In this document: piece after piece, positions 1 to 6,999 of the stretch
How positions within the stretch are numbered: the stretch's first letter is position 1
Layout: each line of letters opens with the position of its first letter
NCBI GenBank assembly: GCA_018066225.1
Contig: JAGHRU010000157.1
Span: 1-38,393 of the forward strand
Source of the DNA: Candidatus Equimonas enterica
GTDB taxonomy: Bacteria > Bacteroidota > Bacteroidia > Bacteroidales > Bacteroidaceae
Direction of reading: 5' to 3'
Length of the DNA stretch: 38,393 bases
The notes under the pieces: model-generated
What the model was told of the DNA's origin: nothing
The model's database searches: none
The model's input: only the letters and a program-made list of their open reading frames with translations
Made by a program: the position numbers and the translations under genes

Positions 1-1349
1 AGGGTGCTCCCGAAGGTGCTACCGTCACTATCGGCGACAAGACCTACGACAAAGATGCCACCTACACCGCAATGGGTACGCTGACCTCCATCGAGGTGAC
101 CAACGAAGACTACAACACCACAGCCACCATCGAAGGAGGCAATGTCATCAAGGTGGTATTCAGCCGCAACGCTTACACCGTGACGCTCAAGGGCGCACCC
201 GAAGGTGCTACCATCACTATCGGTGGCCAGACTTGTGGCAATGGCGACAACTACTACACGAAGAACACCATCACCAAGGACGACATCGAGGCCACTTATG
301 AGGGCTACGAGGTTGAGGTGGCAGTGAGCGAGTTGGTAAACAACCAAGCGACTATCACCGTGACTTACCTCAAGGAGAGCACGATGAGCAAGACCTTCTC
401 CGTCGCTTCGACCTCTGCCGCAGGCGATAAGTACTGGACGACCTTCTGCTACGACCGTGACTTCATGCTCCCCGAAGGCTACACCGCTTGCATAGTTACC
501 AACGCAGCCGAGAGCGGCGTACTCACCATCGAAGAACTCAAGGGCGAAAAGACCGAAGGCGGTAGCGACTATTATAGTGGCGATACGTCCTCTTTCTACA
601 CCATTGACCCGCAGGATAGTCAAATGGGCGAGCACACCTTCACTTATAAGGGTGGTAGCACCACGGTTAAGGTAAATGATTGTAGCGGTATGTACTTCTA
701 TACAGGTCATACCATTACCTGTGCTACTACCACGGGTGCAAACATCACCAAGATTGTTGTAACTGCACTGGATAGTTCTTATATGAATGAAGAACTCTTC
801 GAGTACACGCCGAACGCTCCTACTTATGAGTTTACGTTCAATGGCTACTATTTCTACTCCATCGAAATCTTCTACGAAGGTAGCGCAGGTCAGCCCGTCA
901 TCCCCGCTAACACTGGTATCCTCGTCTGCACTGACGGGCCCACTGCTGCTCCTGCAGAAATCACGCCCGTCAAGGACGCTACTCCTGTAGATATGACCGG
1001 TAACCTCCTCTGGGGCTGCCTCGAAGACCAGACCAAGGACGCTGGTAGCGACTACATCTACAAGCTGAGCCTCAACGCCGCCAACGACGAAGGCAGCATC
1101 GGCTTCTACTGGGGCTACGAAGGTGGTCACAAGGTAGATGCTCACGCTGGTAAGGCTTACCTCGTGCTCTCGGCACAAAGCGCCAAGGCAAACGGTTTCC
1201 GCCTCGACGGCACGACCACGGGCATCGAGAGCCTCATCCAAGGCACGGAGAGTGCTCCTGTCTTCAACCTCAACGGTCAGCGCATGAACACCACCAACCT
1301 CCCCGCTGGTGTCTATGTCAAGAACGGCCGCAAGTTTATCGTAAAGTAA
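1..1349 (+). CDS. Secreted surface protein with PEGA-like tandem repeats and C-terminal sorting-like tail (5' end outside window)
   Basis: The reading frame is already open at the left edge (codons in phase with base 3), so the N-terminus and any signal peptide lie outside; 448 residues are visible. Two tandem units of about 63 residues each begin GAPEGAT(V/I)TI (bases 3 and about 192), resembling PEGA or bacterial surface repeats that form beta-sandwich stalks. Next comes a module starting near residue 118 of the visible part (WTTFCYDRDFMLPEG) and finishing with VIPANTGILV, a pattern I know from many Prevotella secreted proteins. The last 35 residues (VFNLNGQRM, then LPAGVYVKNGRKFIVK) look like the short C-terminal beta domain of Bacteroidales cell-surface proteins, similar to type IX secretion tails. 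Export to the cell surface is inferred; the ligand or function is unknown. About 110 residues seem inserted inside the middle module (see findings). Confidence 0.75.
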   Translation, partial: GAPEGATVTIGDKTYDKDATYTAMGTLTSIEVTNEDYNTTATIEGGNVIKVVFSRNAYTVTLKGAPEGATITIGGQTCGNGDNYYTKNTITKDDIEATYEGYEVEVAVSELVNNQATITVTYLKESTMSKTFSVASTSAAGDKYWTTFCYDRDFMLPEGYTACIVTNAAESGVLTIEELKGEKTEGGSDYYSGDTSSFYTIDPQDSQMGEHTFTYKGGSTTVKVNDCSGMYFYTGHTITCATTTGANITKIVVTALDSSYMNEELFEYTPNAPTYEFTFNGYYFYSIEIFYEGSAGQPVIPANTGILVCTDGPTAAPAEITPVKDATPVDMTGNLLWGCLEDQTKDAGSDYIYKLSLNAANDEGSIGFYWGYEGGHKVDAHAGKAYLVLSAQSAKANGFRLDGTTTGIESLIQGTESAPVFNLNGQRMNTTNLPAGVYVKNGRKFIVK

Positions 1350-1376
1350 ATGTCGAACACTCTAATCGAAACAACA

Positions 1377-1541
1377 ATGAAGACATATATTGCACCCGAA
1401 TGTGAGCAGACGGCACTTATCAGCCGTGACTCTGTACTCCTCAACCTCAGCGACGCTGTCGGTGGCGACGAGCAAGCCCGCCGCAAAGAACTTATGGACT
1501 GGGCCGACAACGACTGGGAATCCGTAGAGGACGAAGAATAA
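1377..1541 (+). CDS. 54-residue acidic small protein, unknown function
   Basis: It lies 27 nt after the stop of the surface protein, so it is probably co-transcribed with it. The frame also holds an ATG at 1350 directly after that stop, but the ATG at 1377 gives MKTYIAPECEQTAL, the 'MK-x-Y-x-x-P' opening I recall from many small Bacteroidales proteins encoded beside secreted proteins; hence this start. There is no signal peptide, no membrane segment and a single cysteine. The middle reads LLNLSDAVGGDEQ, with a Gly-Gly pair after a hydrophobic stretch. The last 30 residues are strongly charged, mostly acidic (ending DNDWESVEDEE). No function is assigned. It could be a peptide precursor with leader and tail, a small accessory of the surface protein, or a degenerate remnant. 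Confidence 0.55.
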   Translation: MKTYIAPECEQTALISRDSVLLNLSDAVGGDEQARRKELMDWADNDWESVEDEE

Positions 1542-1548
1542 TCCCCAC

Positions 1549-1582
1549 GGGTGGGCGGCGGCCGCGTGCTCTCCGCCCACCC
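1549..1582. terminator. GC-rich stem-loop behind the small acidic gene
   Basis: GGGTGGGCGG (1549-1558) pairs perfectly with CCGCCCACCC (1573-1582) across a 14-nt loop, 8 nt after the stop codon at 1541. No T-run follows, so it may stabilise the 3' end rather than terminate by itself. Confidence 0.45.
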
Positions 1583-1583
1583 A

Positions 1584-1644
1584 CCACACGCATACAGCGG
1601 GCTGCTACTCTCTCTTGAAGTGGCAGCCCGCTTTGTGTGTGGTG
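1584..1644 (+). terminator. Stem-loop with T/G-rich tail
   Basis: AGCGGGCTGC (1596-1605) pairs with GCAGCCCGCT (1623-1632), followed by TTTGTGTGTGG. The flanks can extend the stem, because CACCACAC upstream is complementary to GTGTGGTG downstream. A plausible terminator for the rightward surface-protein unit. Confidence 0.5.
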
Positions 1645-1696
1645 CACGCCGCGTGTCCTTACTTCGAGCAACGGTCGGACGGACTGCGCACAAACA

Positions 1697-1734
1697 AACT
1701 CGGCTCCCAATCCGTAAAGACTGGGAGCCGAGTT
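1697..1734. terminator. 13-bp perfect stem-loop in convergent intergenic region
   Basis: AACTCGGCTCCCA (1697-1709) pairs exactly with TGGGAGCCGAGTT (1722-1734) around a 12-nt loop. It lies between convergent genes and has no clear T-run on either side. The loop text AATCCGTA also occurs near the end of the 54-residue gene (about 1519). Confidence 0.4.
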
Positions 1735-1787
1735 GGCCTTGTTTCATTGACACTCTGTGCCTTTTCTGCCACCTCGCCGCAAGGCAC

Positions 1788-1838
1788 AAAAAACGGCCTG
1801 CCCCTTCGGTACGTTCCGAATTGGGCAGGCCGTAAAAA
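1788..1838 (-). terminator. Strong terminator of the leftward dapB-lipoprotein-lepB unit
   Basis: ACGGCCTGCCC (1793-1803) pairs with GGGCAGGCCGT (1823-1833), with a second inner stem TTCGG/CCGAA (1805-1809 with 1816-1820). The outer stem is flanked by A-runs on the + strand on both sides. Read leftward, as lepB is transcribed, the hairpin is followed by TTTTTT, the layout of an intrinsic terminator. Confidence 0.65.
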
Positions 1839-1895
1839 CTATCTGCGCAGACCGTTTGCACGATTTGCGCAGAAGAGAAAAATCATCTGCGCACC
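1834..1895. repeat. Copy 1 of dispersed CTATCTGCGC intergenic repeat
   Basis: AAAAACTATCTGCGCAGACC begins at 1834, CACGATTTGCGCAGA lies at 1859-1873, and CATCTGCGCA lies at about 1884-1893. The 15-mer at 1859-1873 recurs exactly, inverted, at 18143-18157, and TCTGCGCAGACCG (1842-1854) recurs exactly at 18121-18133. Matches this long at two intergenic sites indicate one repeat family. Confidence 0.65.
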
Positions 1896-1902
1896 CGGGA
1901 AA

Positions 1903-3339
1903 TTACTTTATCCCGCTCACCCACTTGAAGCAGCGCGACCAGCGGATTTTGCCGTCGAAAAGACCGTAATCTGGGTCAAGGGAGAGCCAAACAAGCAGGG
2001 GCTTGCCCACGATGTGGTCCTCGGGCACAAAGCCCCAGAAGCGGGAGTCGGCGGAGTTGTCTCTGTTGTCACCCTGCATCCAGTAGTAATCGAGGGCGAA
2101 GGTGTAGCGCGTGGCGGGTTTGCCATCGATGAGGATACGTCCGTTCTTGACGCAGAGGTCGTGGCCTTCGTAGTTGCGGATACAACGCTCGTAAAGCGGC
2201 AGGTTGTCGAGCGTAAGGGCGATGCTCGCGCCGCGTTTGGGTATCCAGAGCGGGCCGTAGTCGGCGGTCGTCCAGCCTGTATATTTATTTTGCGGATAGA
2301 GCCAGTCGGCGGCTGGCGGTGCCTGCTGCAAGACCTCGCAGAGGTCGCGCTGCTGCTGCAAGGTACGCAGCGTCTGGCGCGTCAGCGGCATATAGTATGT
2401 GCCGTCGGCGTCGATGGGGTGAGAGAGGTCCTCACGGGTGATGCCGTTGGCTTTGAGGAAATCGACGGTGGGCGACTGCTTGAAGCGCACGAAGTAGTTC
2501 TGCTGCATCTGCTCGGGCTGCGGCATAGCATGGCCATCGAGATAGACGACGCCGTGCTTGATGTGCAGCGTCTGTCCCGGGAGGCCGACGCAGCGCTTGA
2601 CATAATTCTCGCGGCGGTCGGTAGGACGGCTAACGATGCGGCCAAACTGCGCCTCGTTTTGCAGGATATAGTTGCGGCCCGCCTCACGAATGGCGGCGTA
2701 GCGCGTCTGCGCAGCAGCGTAGTCGGCGGTGTCGGCAGGCTCGGCTTCGAGACCGAGTGCCTGCTGGCCTATGGTGTAGCAGAGGCGGTAGTAGTCCTGG
2801 TCTTGCGCGCCGAGCGCAACGGTGTCGCCAGCGGGGTAGTTGAACACCACGATGTCGCCCAAGGCTACCTGTCCTGTGCCCTTGATGCGGCGATAATCCC
2901 AGTGGGGCTGTTCGAGATAACTCTTGCCGCCACCGAGCCACGCAGGCAGCGTGTGCTGCGTCATGGGCATGGTGAGCGGAGTCTGCGGGATGCGCGGGCC
3001 GTAACTCACCTTGGAGACGAGGAGGTAGTCGCCCGTGAGCATCGTCTTCTCGAGCGACGAGGAGGGGATCACGAAGTTCTGGAAGAAATACTGGTTGATG
3101 AAGTAGATGGCGACGAAGGCAAAGACGAGGGCATCGACCCAACTCATAACGAAGCGCACCATGCCATTCTCCGACTTACGCCACCAGGTCCACGGGATGA
3201 ACTTCGTGATGTAGGCATCGAAGATGAAGGGTACGACGACGAGTCCCCACCACGAGCCGACCCAGTAGAGGAAGAGCAGGTAGAGGACGATGAGCAGGAC
3301 ACAAAGACACCACGCACGGCGTGAGGCATGTAGTTTCAT
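1903..3339 (-). CDS. lepB: Signal peptidase I
   Basis: Cleaves signal peptides from secreted proteins on the outer face of the inner membrane (S26 family, Ser/Lys dyad). The 478-residue protein has two N-terminal hydrophobic segments (about residues 10-50 and 62-85). The catalytic box IPSSSLEKTM puts the nucleophile at about Ser95. YVKRCVGLPG contains the general-base lysine at about 248, and the C-terminal box MQGDNRDNSADSRFWG is the conserved GDNRxxSxDSR motif. A long insert separates the Ser and Lys boxes; I believe this longer form is normal for Bacteroidales LepB. It is the last gene of a leftward unit, 13 nt after the OmpA/TPR lipoprotein, and ends before a strong terminator (1788-1838). 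It would process the secreted proteins encoded elsewhere in the window. Confidence 0.93.
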   Translation of the reverse strand: MKLHASRRAWCLCVLLIVLYLLFLYWVGSWWGLVVVPFIFDAYITKFIPWTWWRKSENGMVRFVMSWVDALVFAFVAIYFINQYFFQNFVIPSSSLEKTMLTGDYLLVSKVSYGPRIPQTPLTMPMTQHTLPAWLGGGKSYLEQPHWDYRRIKGTGQVALGDIVVFNYPAGDTVALGAQDQDYYRLCYTIGQQALGLEAEPADTADYAAAQTRYAAIREAGRNYILQNEAQFGRIVSRPTDRRENYVKRCVGLPGQTLHIKHGVVYLDGHAMPQPEQMQQNYFVRFKQSPTVDFLKANGITREDLSHPIDADGTYYMPLTRQTLRTLQQQRDLCEVLQQAPPAADWLYPQNKYTGWTTADYGPLWIPKRGASIALTLDNLPLYERCIRNYEGHDLCVKNGRILIDGKPATRYTFALDYYWMQGDNRDNSADSRFWGFVPEDHIVGKPLLVWLSLDPDYGLFDGKIRWSRCFKWVSGIK

Positions 3340-3352
3340 ATAATAGGTAGTT

Positions 3353-5053
3353 TTATTTGACTATTTGCTGAAAATCGCTGTCGGCAAAGAGCGTAACGAA
3401 CTCCAGGTCGTGGGCAGCGAGGGTTTTGAGCGAAGCGTCGCGGGCGACGGCAGCGCGGAGATATTCGAGGGCTTTGCTCTCTTTCGCCGTGCGTGCGGCC
3501 ACGATGGCGCGGAGGTAGTCGGTCGTAGCGTCGGGCGCGGAGAGACTGTCGAGCACACGCGAAGCACTGGCGTAGTCCTTGGCCAAGATGTGTGCCAGCG
3601 CCGCGCTGTTGCTGCTCACGCCTGCCATAGCGGTAGCAGCCTGCGGATAGCGGCCTTCGGCGATGAGCAGTTGGCCGAGCACCTCGTTGTAGGCGCGTGC
3701 CGTAGTGGCGGAGGCGAGGTAACCTTCGGCTTCTGCCACCTGTCCGTCGGCCAGGGCGAGGATGGCGCGGTTGGTGTTCACCTCGGTCGTGCCCTGCTGT
3801 ATCTGCTCAGCGCGGTCGAGCCACGCTTTGGCAGCGGCCTTGTCGCCACGGGCATAGGCCAGGCAGCCGAGGTTGTTGTAGGCGCGGTAGTCGGCGGGAT
3901 AGAGACGTGTGGCGGTGGTGTAGATGTCGGCACGCGCTGCGTCGTCGTCGGTCAGGGTGGCGGCATAGAGCAGTTCCTCTATGCTCAGACGCGAAGCATC
4001 GGCAGCATACTGCTGCTGTATCTCGCTGTCGCTACGGCCGATGATGTTGTAGTGGATGGTCATACGCGAGCGGCGCAGTTCGGGCAGTATCTCGTCGGCG
4101 AGGTCGGTGAAGCCTGCGCTGAGGTGGCGTATCTGCTGCTCACGCTCCTCGGGGTCCTTATACATGGAGAGCACGCGGAGGATGACCTCCTTGTCCTGTA
4201 TGTTGGACGCGCTGACAAGGCTCTGGAAGCCTTCCCAGTCTTCGGCGGTGTAGCGGCTGTCGAGGTCGGCCTCGAGGCCCACTTGGTGGAGTTGGTCTTT
4301 GACATACTTGCTGGCCGACTGCTCACGCGCCTCGGCCAATTGCGTGTTAAGGCCGATGTTGCCGTCGGGCGAAGCGTAGGCACTGACCTCTATGCCGTCG
4401 AGCTGGAAACTACGCTGGTCGGCCTTGATGTCGCGCAGCGTCCGGACGAAGTCGGTCACGCTGGTGGTGGTCAGTTCGCTGCTTCTCACCTTGGACTGCT
4501 GTATGAGGTACTTGATCTGTGCCTGCTGCTTCTCAGCGATGACGTGCTGATAGGCATCGGGTGCGATTTCGGTAGTAGCGGTGGCTATGGTGCGCGCCAA
4601 GAGAGTGGCGGTGGCAAGGACACCGTCGGCCACCTTCACCTCGGGCAGCGTGACGCGCTTCTTGCCCTGCATGGCGTCGAAGGTGAGGTAGAGTTGGCTC
4701 TCGCGCATAGCGGGGACATAGTCGAAGGTGGTCTTCATGGTGTAGTTGCCACCCACGCGGTAGGAGATGGTCTGGTCGTTGCCGAGCACCTTCTCGCCCT
4801 GAAACGTGGCACGCTGTCCTACGGCTTCGCCGCCGTCGTAGCGCAGCACGGGGATGACGCTGACGACAGCCTTCTTCTTCATGTATTTCTCGGGGAAGCG
4901 TCCGTCGATGGTCGCTGTCACCTTGCCGCCTACGGCTTCCAAGGGATTGGGCGTGACGGTGAAGTTGTCAGCAGAGAGGCTACCGAGTTTGCTGCAACCC
5001 GTGAGCGTCAGCGAGAGGCCGAGGGCGAGCGTAGATAGATGGAGGAGTTTCAT
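3353..5053 (-). CDS. TPR-containing lipoprotein with OmpA-like segment
   Basis: The chosen start is the ATG at 5053, giving MKLLHLSTLALGLSLTLTGC with a clear lipobox (LTGC); an in-frame ATG 45 nt upstream would only add a Ser/Asn/Thr-rich run and overlap dapB. The 566-residue mature lipoprotein has an N-terminal beta-rich part (about 30-160; VVSVIPVLRYDGGEAVG is characteristic of a Bacteroidales family I recognise but cannot name). A middle segment, VSAYASPDG followed by NTQLAEAREQSASKYV, resembles the peptidoglycan-binding OmpA fold. The C-terminal half has alanine-rich helical repeats of TPR type (YRAYNNLGCLAYARGDKAAA). It is probably a periplasmic or outer-membrane scaffold tethered to peptidoglycan. 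It sits 22 nt after dapB and 13 nt before lepB, so it is probably in their operon. Confidence 0.75.
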   Translation of the reverse strand: MKLLHLSTLALGLSLTLTGCSKLGSLSADNFTVTPNPLEAVGGKVTATIDGRFPEKYMKKKAVVSVIPVLRYDGGEAVGQRATFQGEKVLGNDQTISYRVGGNYTMKTTFDYVPAMRESQLYLTFDAMQGKKRVTLPEVKVADGVLATATLLARTIATATTEIAPDAYQHVIAEKQQAQIKYLIQQSKVRSSELTTTSVTDFVRTLRDIKADQRSFQLDGIEVSAYASPDGNIGLNTQLAEAREQSASKYVKDQLHQVGLEADLDSRYTAEDWEGFQSLVSASNIQDKEVILRVLSMYKDPEEREQQIRHLSAGFTDLADEILPELRRSRMTIHYNIIGRSDSEIQQQYAADASRLSIEELLYAATLTDDDAARADIYTTATRLYPADYRAYNNLGCLAYARGDKAAAKAWLDRAEQIQQGTTEVNTNRAILALADGQVAEAEGYLASATTARAYNEVLGQLLIAEGRYPQAATAMAGVSSNSAALAHILAKDYASASRVLDSLSAPDATTDYLRAIVAARTAKESKALEYLRAAVARDASLKTLAAHDLEFVTLFADSDFQQIVK

Positions 5054-5075
5054 GGTGGTAGTATTTGTGTTGGTG

Positions 5076-5798
5076 TTATACGAGTTCGGGGAAGACATCG
5101 GCGATGGTCAGCAGGCCGCTGTGGTGGGCCACATACTCGGCGGCCATGACAGCGCCGAGGGCAAAGCCACGGCGCGAATGGGCGTCGTGGCTCAGGGTGA
5201 TGAGGTCGGCCTCGGAGTCGTAGGCCACGGTGTGGATGCCGGGCACTTCGCCGCGGCGTATGTCGTCGATGCGCAAGACGCCGTCGGCGGTCTCATGCAG
5301 CCCCCAGCGGTCGAGGCGGTCGAGGCGCGCTACGATGTCGGTGGCCAGGGTAATGGCAGTGCCCGATGGCGCATCGAGTTTGTGCACATGGTGCGTCTCC
5401 ACCATGCTGGGGCGATAGGCATCAAAGCGGTTCATCAGCGTGGCCAGATAGCGGTTTACGGCCGAGAAGATGGCCATGCCCACCGAGAAGTTGCTGGCCC
5501 AGAGCAGCGTCTTGCCACCTTCATGGCAGGCCTGCTGCACCTCCTGCTCGTGGGCTTCGCGCCAACCGGTGCTGCCGCTGACGACCTTCACGCCAGCGTC
5601 CCAAGCGCGCTGGATGTTGCTCCATGCGGCTTCGGGTGCGGTAAACTCTATGGCGACATCGGCCGAGCGGAAGGCTGCGCTGTCGAAGTCTTCGCGGTTG
5701 TCGATGTCGATGATGGCCACGACGCTGTGGCCGCGCCCGAGGGCGACTTGCTCGATAAGGTGTCCCATCTTACCGTAGCCAATGAGTGCAATCTTCAT
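5076..5798 (-). CDS. dapB: 4-hydroxy-tetrahydrodipicolinate reductase
   Basis: Reduces HTPA to tetrahydrodipicolinate with NAD(P)H in the diaminopimelate/lysine pathway; cytoplasmic. The 240-residue protein starts MKIALIGYGKMG, the Rossmann nucleotide-binding glycine motif at residues 7-12. EFTAPEAAW (about 50-58) and SGSTGW (about 74-79) match the cofactor pocket. THHVHKLDAPSGTA (about 137-150) is the DapB signature with catalytic His and Lys. Length fits the short Bacteroidetes form. It is the first gene of the leftward unit dapB-lipoprotein-lepB and diverges from ychF. A TAACTTTG promoter element lies only 12-19 nt upstream of the start, implying a very short or absent 5' leader. Confidence 0.93.
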   Translation of the reverse strand: MKIALIGYGKMGHLIEQVALGRGHSVVAIIDIDNREDFDSAAFRSADVAIEFTAPEAAWSNIQRAWDAGVKVVSGSTGWREAHEQEVQQACHEGGKTLLWASNFSVGMAIFSAVNRYLATLMNRFDAYRPSMVETHHVHKLDAPSGTAITLATDIVARLDRLDRWGLHETADGVLRIDDIRRGEVPGIHTVAYDSEADLITLSHDAHSRRGFALGAVMAAEYVAHHSGLLTIADVFPELV

Positions 5799-5809
5799 AA
5801 TTATGGGCG

Positions 5810-5817
5810 CAAAGTTA
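5810..5817 (-). promoter_or_regulatory. -7 promoter element (TAACTTTG) for dapB
   Basis: CAAAGTTA on the + strand reads TAACTTTG leftward, matching the Bacteroidetes TAnnTTTG consensus. With the usual spacing, transcription would begin about 5 nt before the dapB ATG at 5798. I see no well-spaced TTTG -33 box. Confidence 0.55.
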
Positions 5818-5860
5818 TGAAATTTGCACCAAATACGCGCTGTATCTCGTTATTTATTTC

Positions 5861-5868
5861 TACTTTTG
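5861..5868 (+). promoter_or_regulatory. -7 promoter element (TACTTTTG) for ychF-lgt
   Basis: TACTTTTG matches TAnnTTTG and lies 28 nt before the ychF ATG at 5896, giving a leader of roughly 20 nt that is A/T-rich. No clear -33 TTTG box at the standard distance. Confidence 0.55.
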
Positions 5869-5895
5869 CAGTGCAATTATAATTTTTTCACGATT

Positions 5896-6999
5896 ATGAG
5901 TTTACAATGTGGCATCGTCGGCTTGCCCAATGTCGGCAAATCGACCCTGTTCAACTGTCTGAGCAATGCGAAGGCACAGAGTGCCAACTTCCCTTTCTGC
6001 ACCATAGAGCCCAATGTGGGCGTCATCACTGTCCCCGACGAGCGTCTCGGCGTTTTGGCCGAACTGGTCCACCCGGGGCGTATCGTGCCCACGACGGTCG
6101 AAATCGTCGATATTGCAGGCTTGGTCAAAGGGGCCAGCAAGGGCGAAGGACTGGGCAACCAGTTCCTTGGCAACATCCGCGAGACAGACGCCATCATCCA
6201 TGTCTTGCGCTGCTTCGACGACCCCAACGTGGTGCATGTCGATGGCAGCGTAGATCCGCTGCGCGACAAGGAAATCATCGACGCCGAGCTCCAGCTCAAA
6301 GACCTCGAAACGGTAGAAAACCGCATCCGCAAGGTGGAGAAGGTGGCGCAGGTGGGCGGCGACAAGCAAGCCAAAGTGGAGTATGAGGTGCTCACGGCCA
6401 TCCGCGAAGCCCTCTTGCAGGGCAAGTCGGCGCGTAGCGTCACCTTTGAGTCCAAGGAGGAGCAGGCCGCCGTGCGTGGTGCGTTTCTGCTCACGAGCAA
6501 GCCTGTGCTCTATGTCTGCAATGTCGATGAAGGCTCTGCCGTCACGGGCAATGCCTATGTGGAGCAGGTGCGCGAGGCGGTGAAAGACGAGGGTGCGGAG
6601 GTGCTCGTGCTGGCTGCCCAGACGGAGGCCGACATCGCCGAGCTCGACAGTTACGAAGACCGTCAGGCGTTTCTCGCCGAGATAGGCTTGGAGGAGAGCG
6701 GCTGCGGCAGGCTCATCAAGACGGCCTACCGCATGCTGCAACTCGAGACCTTCATCACGGCTGGCGAGATGGAGGTGAAGGCGTGGACCTACCGCCGTGG
6801 CTGGAAAGCCCCGCAGTGTGCAGGGGTCATCCACACCGACTTTGAGCGTGGCTTCATCCGCGCCGAGGTCATCAAGTATGACGACTATGTACGCCTCGGC
6901 AGCGAAGCCGCCGTCCGCGAGGCGGGCTTGCTCCATGTGGAAGGCAAGGACTATGTCGTGCAGGACGGCGACATCATGCATTTCCGTTTCAACGTATGA
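5896..6999 (+). CDS. ychF: Redox-regulated/ribosome-binding ATPase YchF (Obg family)
   Basis: The start is the ATG at 5896, giving MSLQCGIVGLPNVGKST; open frame upstream overlaps the promoter and is not conserved-looking. The 367-residue protein has the P-loop GLPNVGKST (about 8-16), DIAGLVKGASKGEGLGNQFL (the G3 region typical of YchF) and NVDE in place of NKxD, which explains ATP preference in this family. The C-terminal TGS-like domain includes VKAWTYRRGWKAPQCAG and VIHTDFERGFIRAEVI. Established role: a ribosome-associated P-loop ATPase linked to stress responses. The stop overlaps the lgt start by 4 nt (ATGA at 6996-6999), so translation of lgt is probably coupled to ychF. Confidence 0.95.
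   Translation: MSLQCGIVGLPNVGKSTLFNCLSNAKAQSANFPFCTIEPNVGVITVPDERLGVLAELVHPGRIVPTTVEIVDIAGLVKGASKGEGLGNQFLGNIRETDAIIHVLRCFDDPNVVHVDGSVDPLRDKEIIDAELQLKDLETVENRIRKVEKVAQVGGDKQAKVEYEVLTAIREALLQGKSARSVTFESKEEQAAVRGAFLLTSKPVLYVCNVDEGSAVTGNAYVEQVREAVKDEGAEVLVLAAQTEADIAELDSYEDRQAFLAEIGLEESGCGRLIKTAYRMLQLETFITAGEMEVKAWTYRRGWKAPQCAGVIHTDFERGFIRAEVIKYDDYVRLGSEAAVREAGLLHVEGKDYVVQDGDIMHFRFNV

Noticed and set aside
1549..1833. CRISPR array or tRNA in the hairpin-rich gap
   Set aside because: The stems differ from one another, are not regularly spaced by unique spacers, and no cloverleaf or T-loop sequence is visible.
1615..3324. Long open frame antisense to lepB (569 codons)
   Set aside because: The opposite strand encodes a full signal peptidase with all catalytic boxes. 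High GC at third positions keeps the antisense frame open; its translation has no recognisable domain.
3365..5038. Long open frame antisense to the OmpA/TPR lipoprotein
   Set aside because: Val/Gly/Ala/His-rich shadow with no signal peptide or motif; the minus-strand protein has a lipobox and domains.
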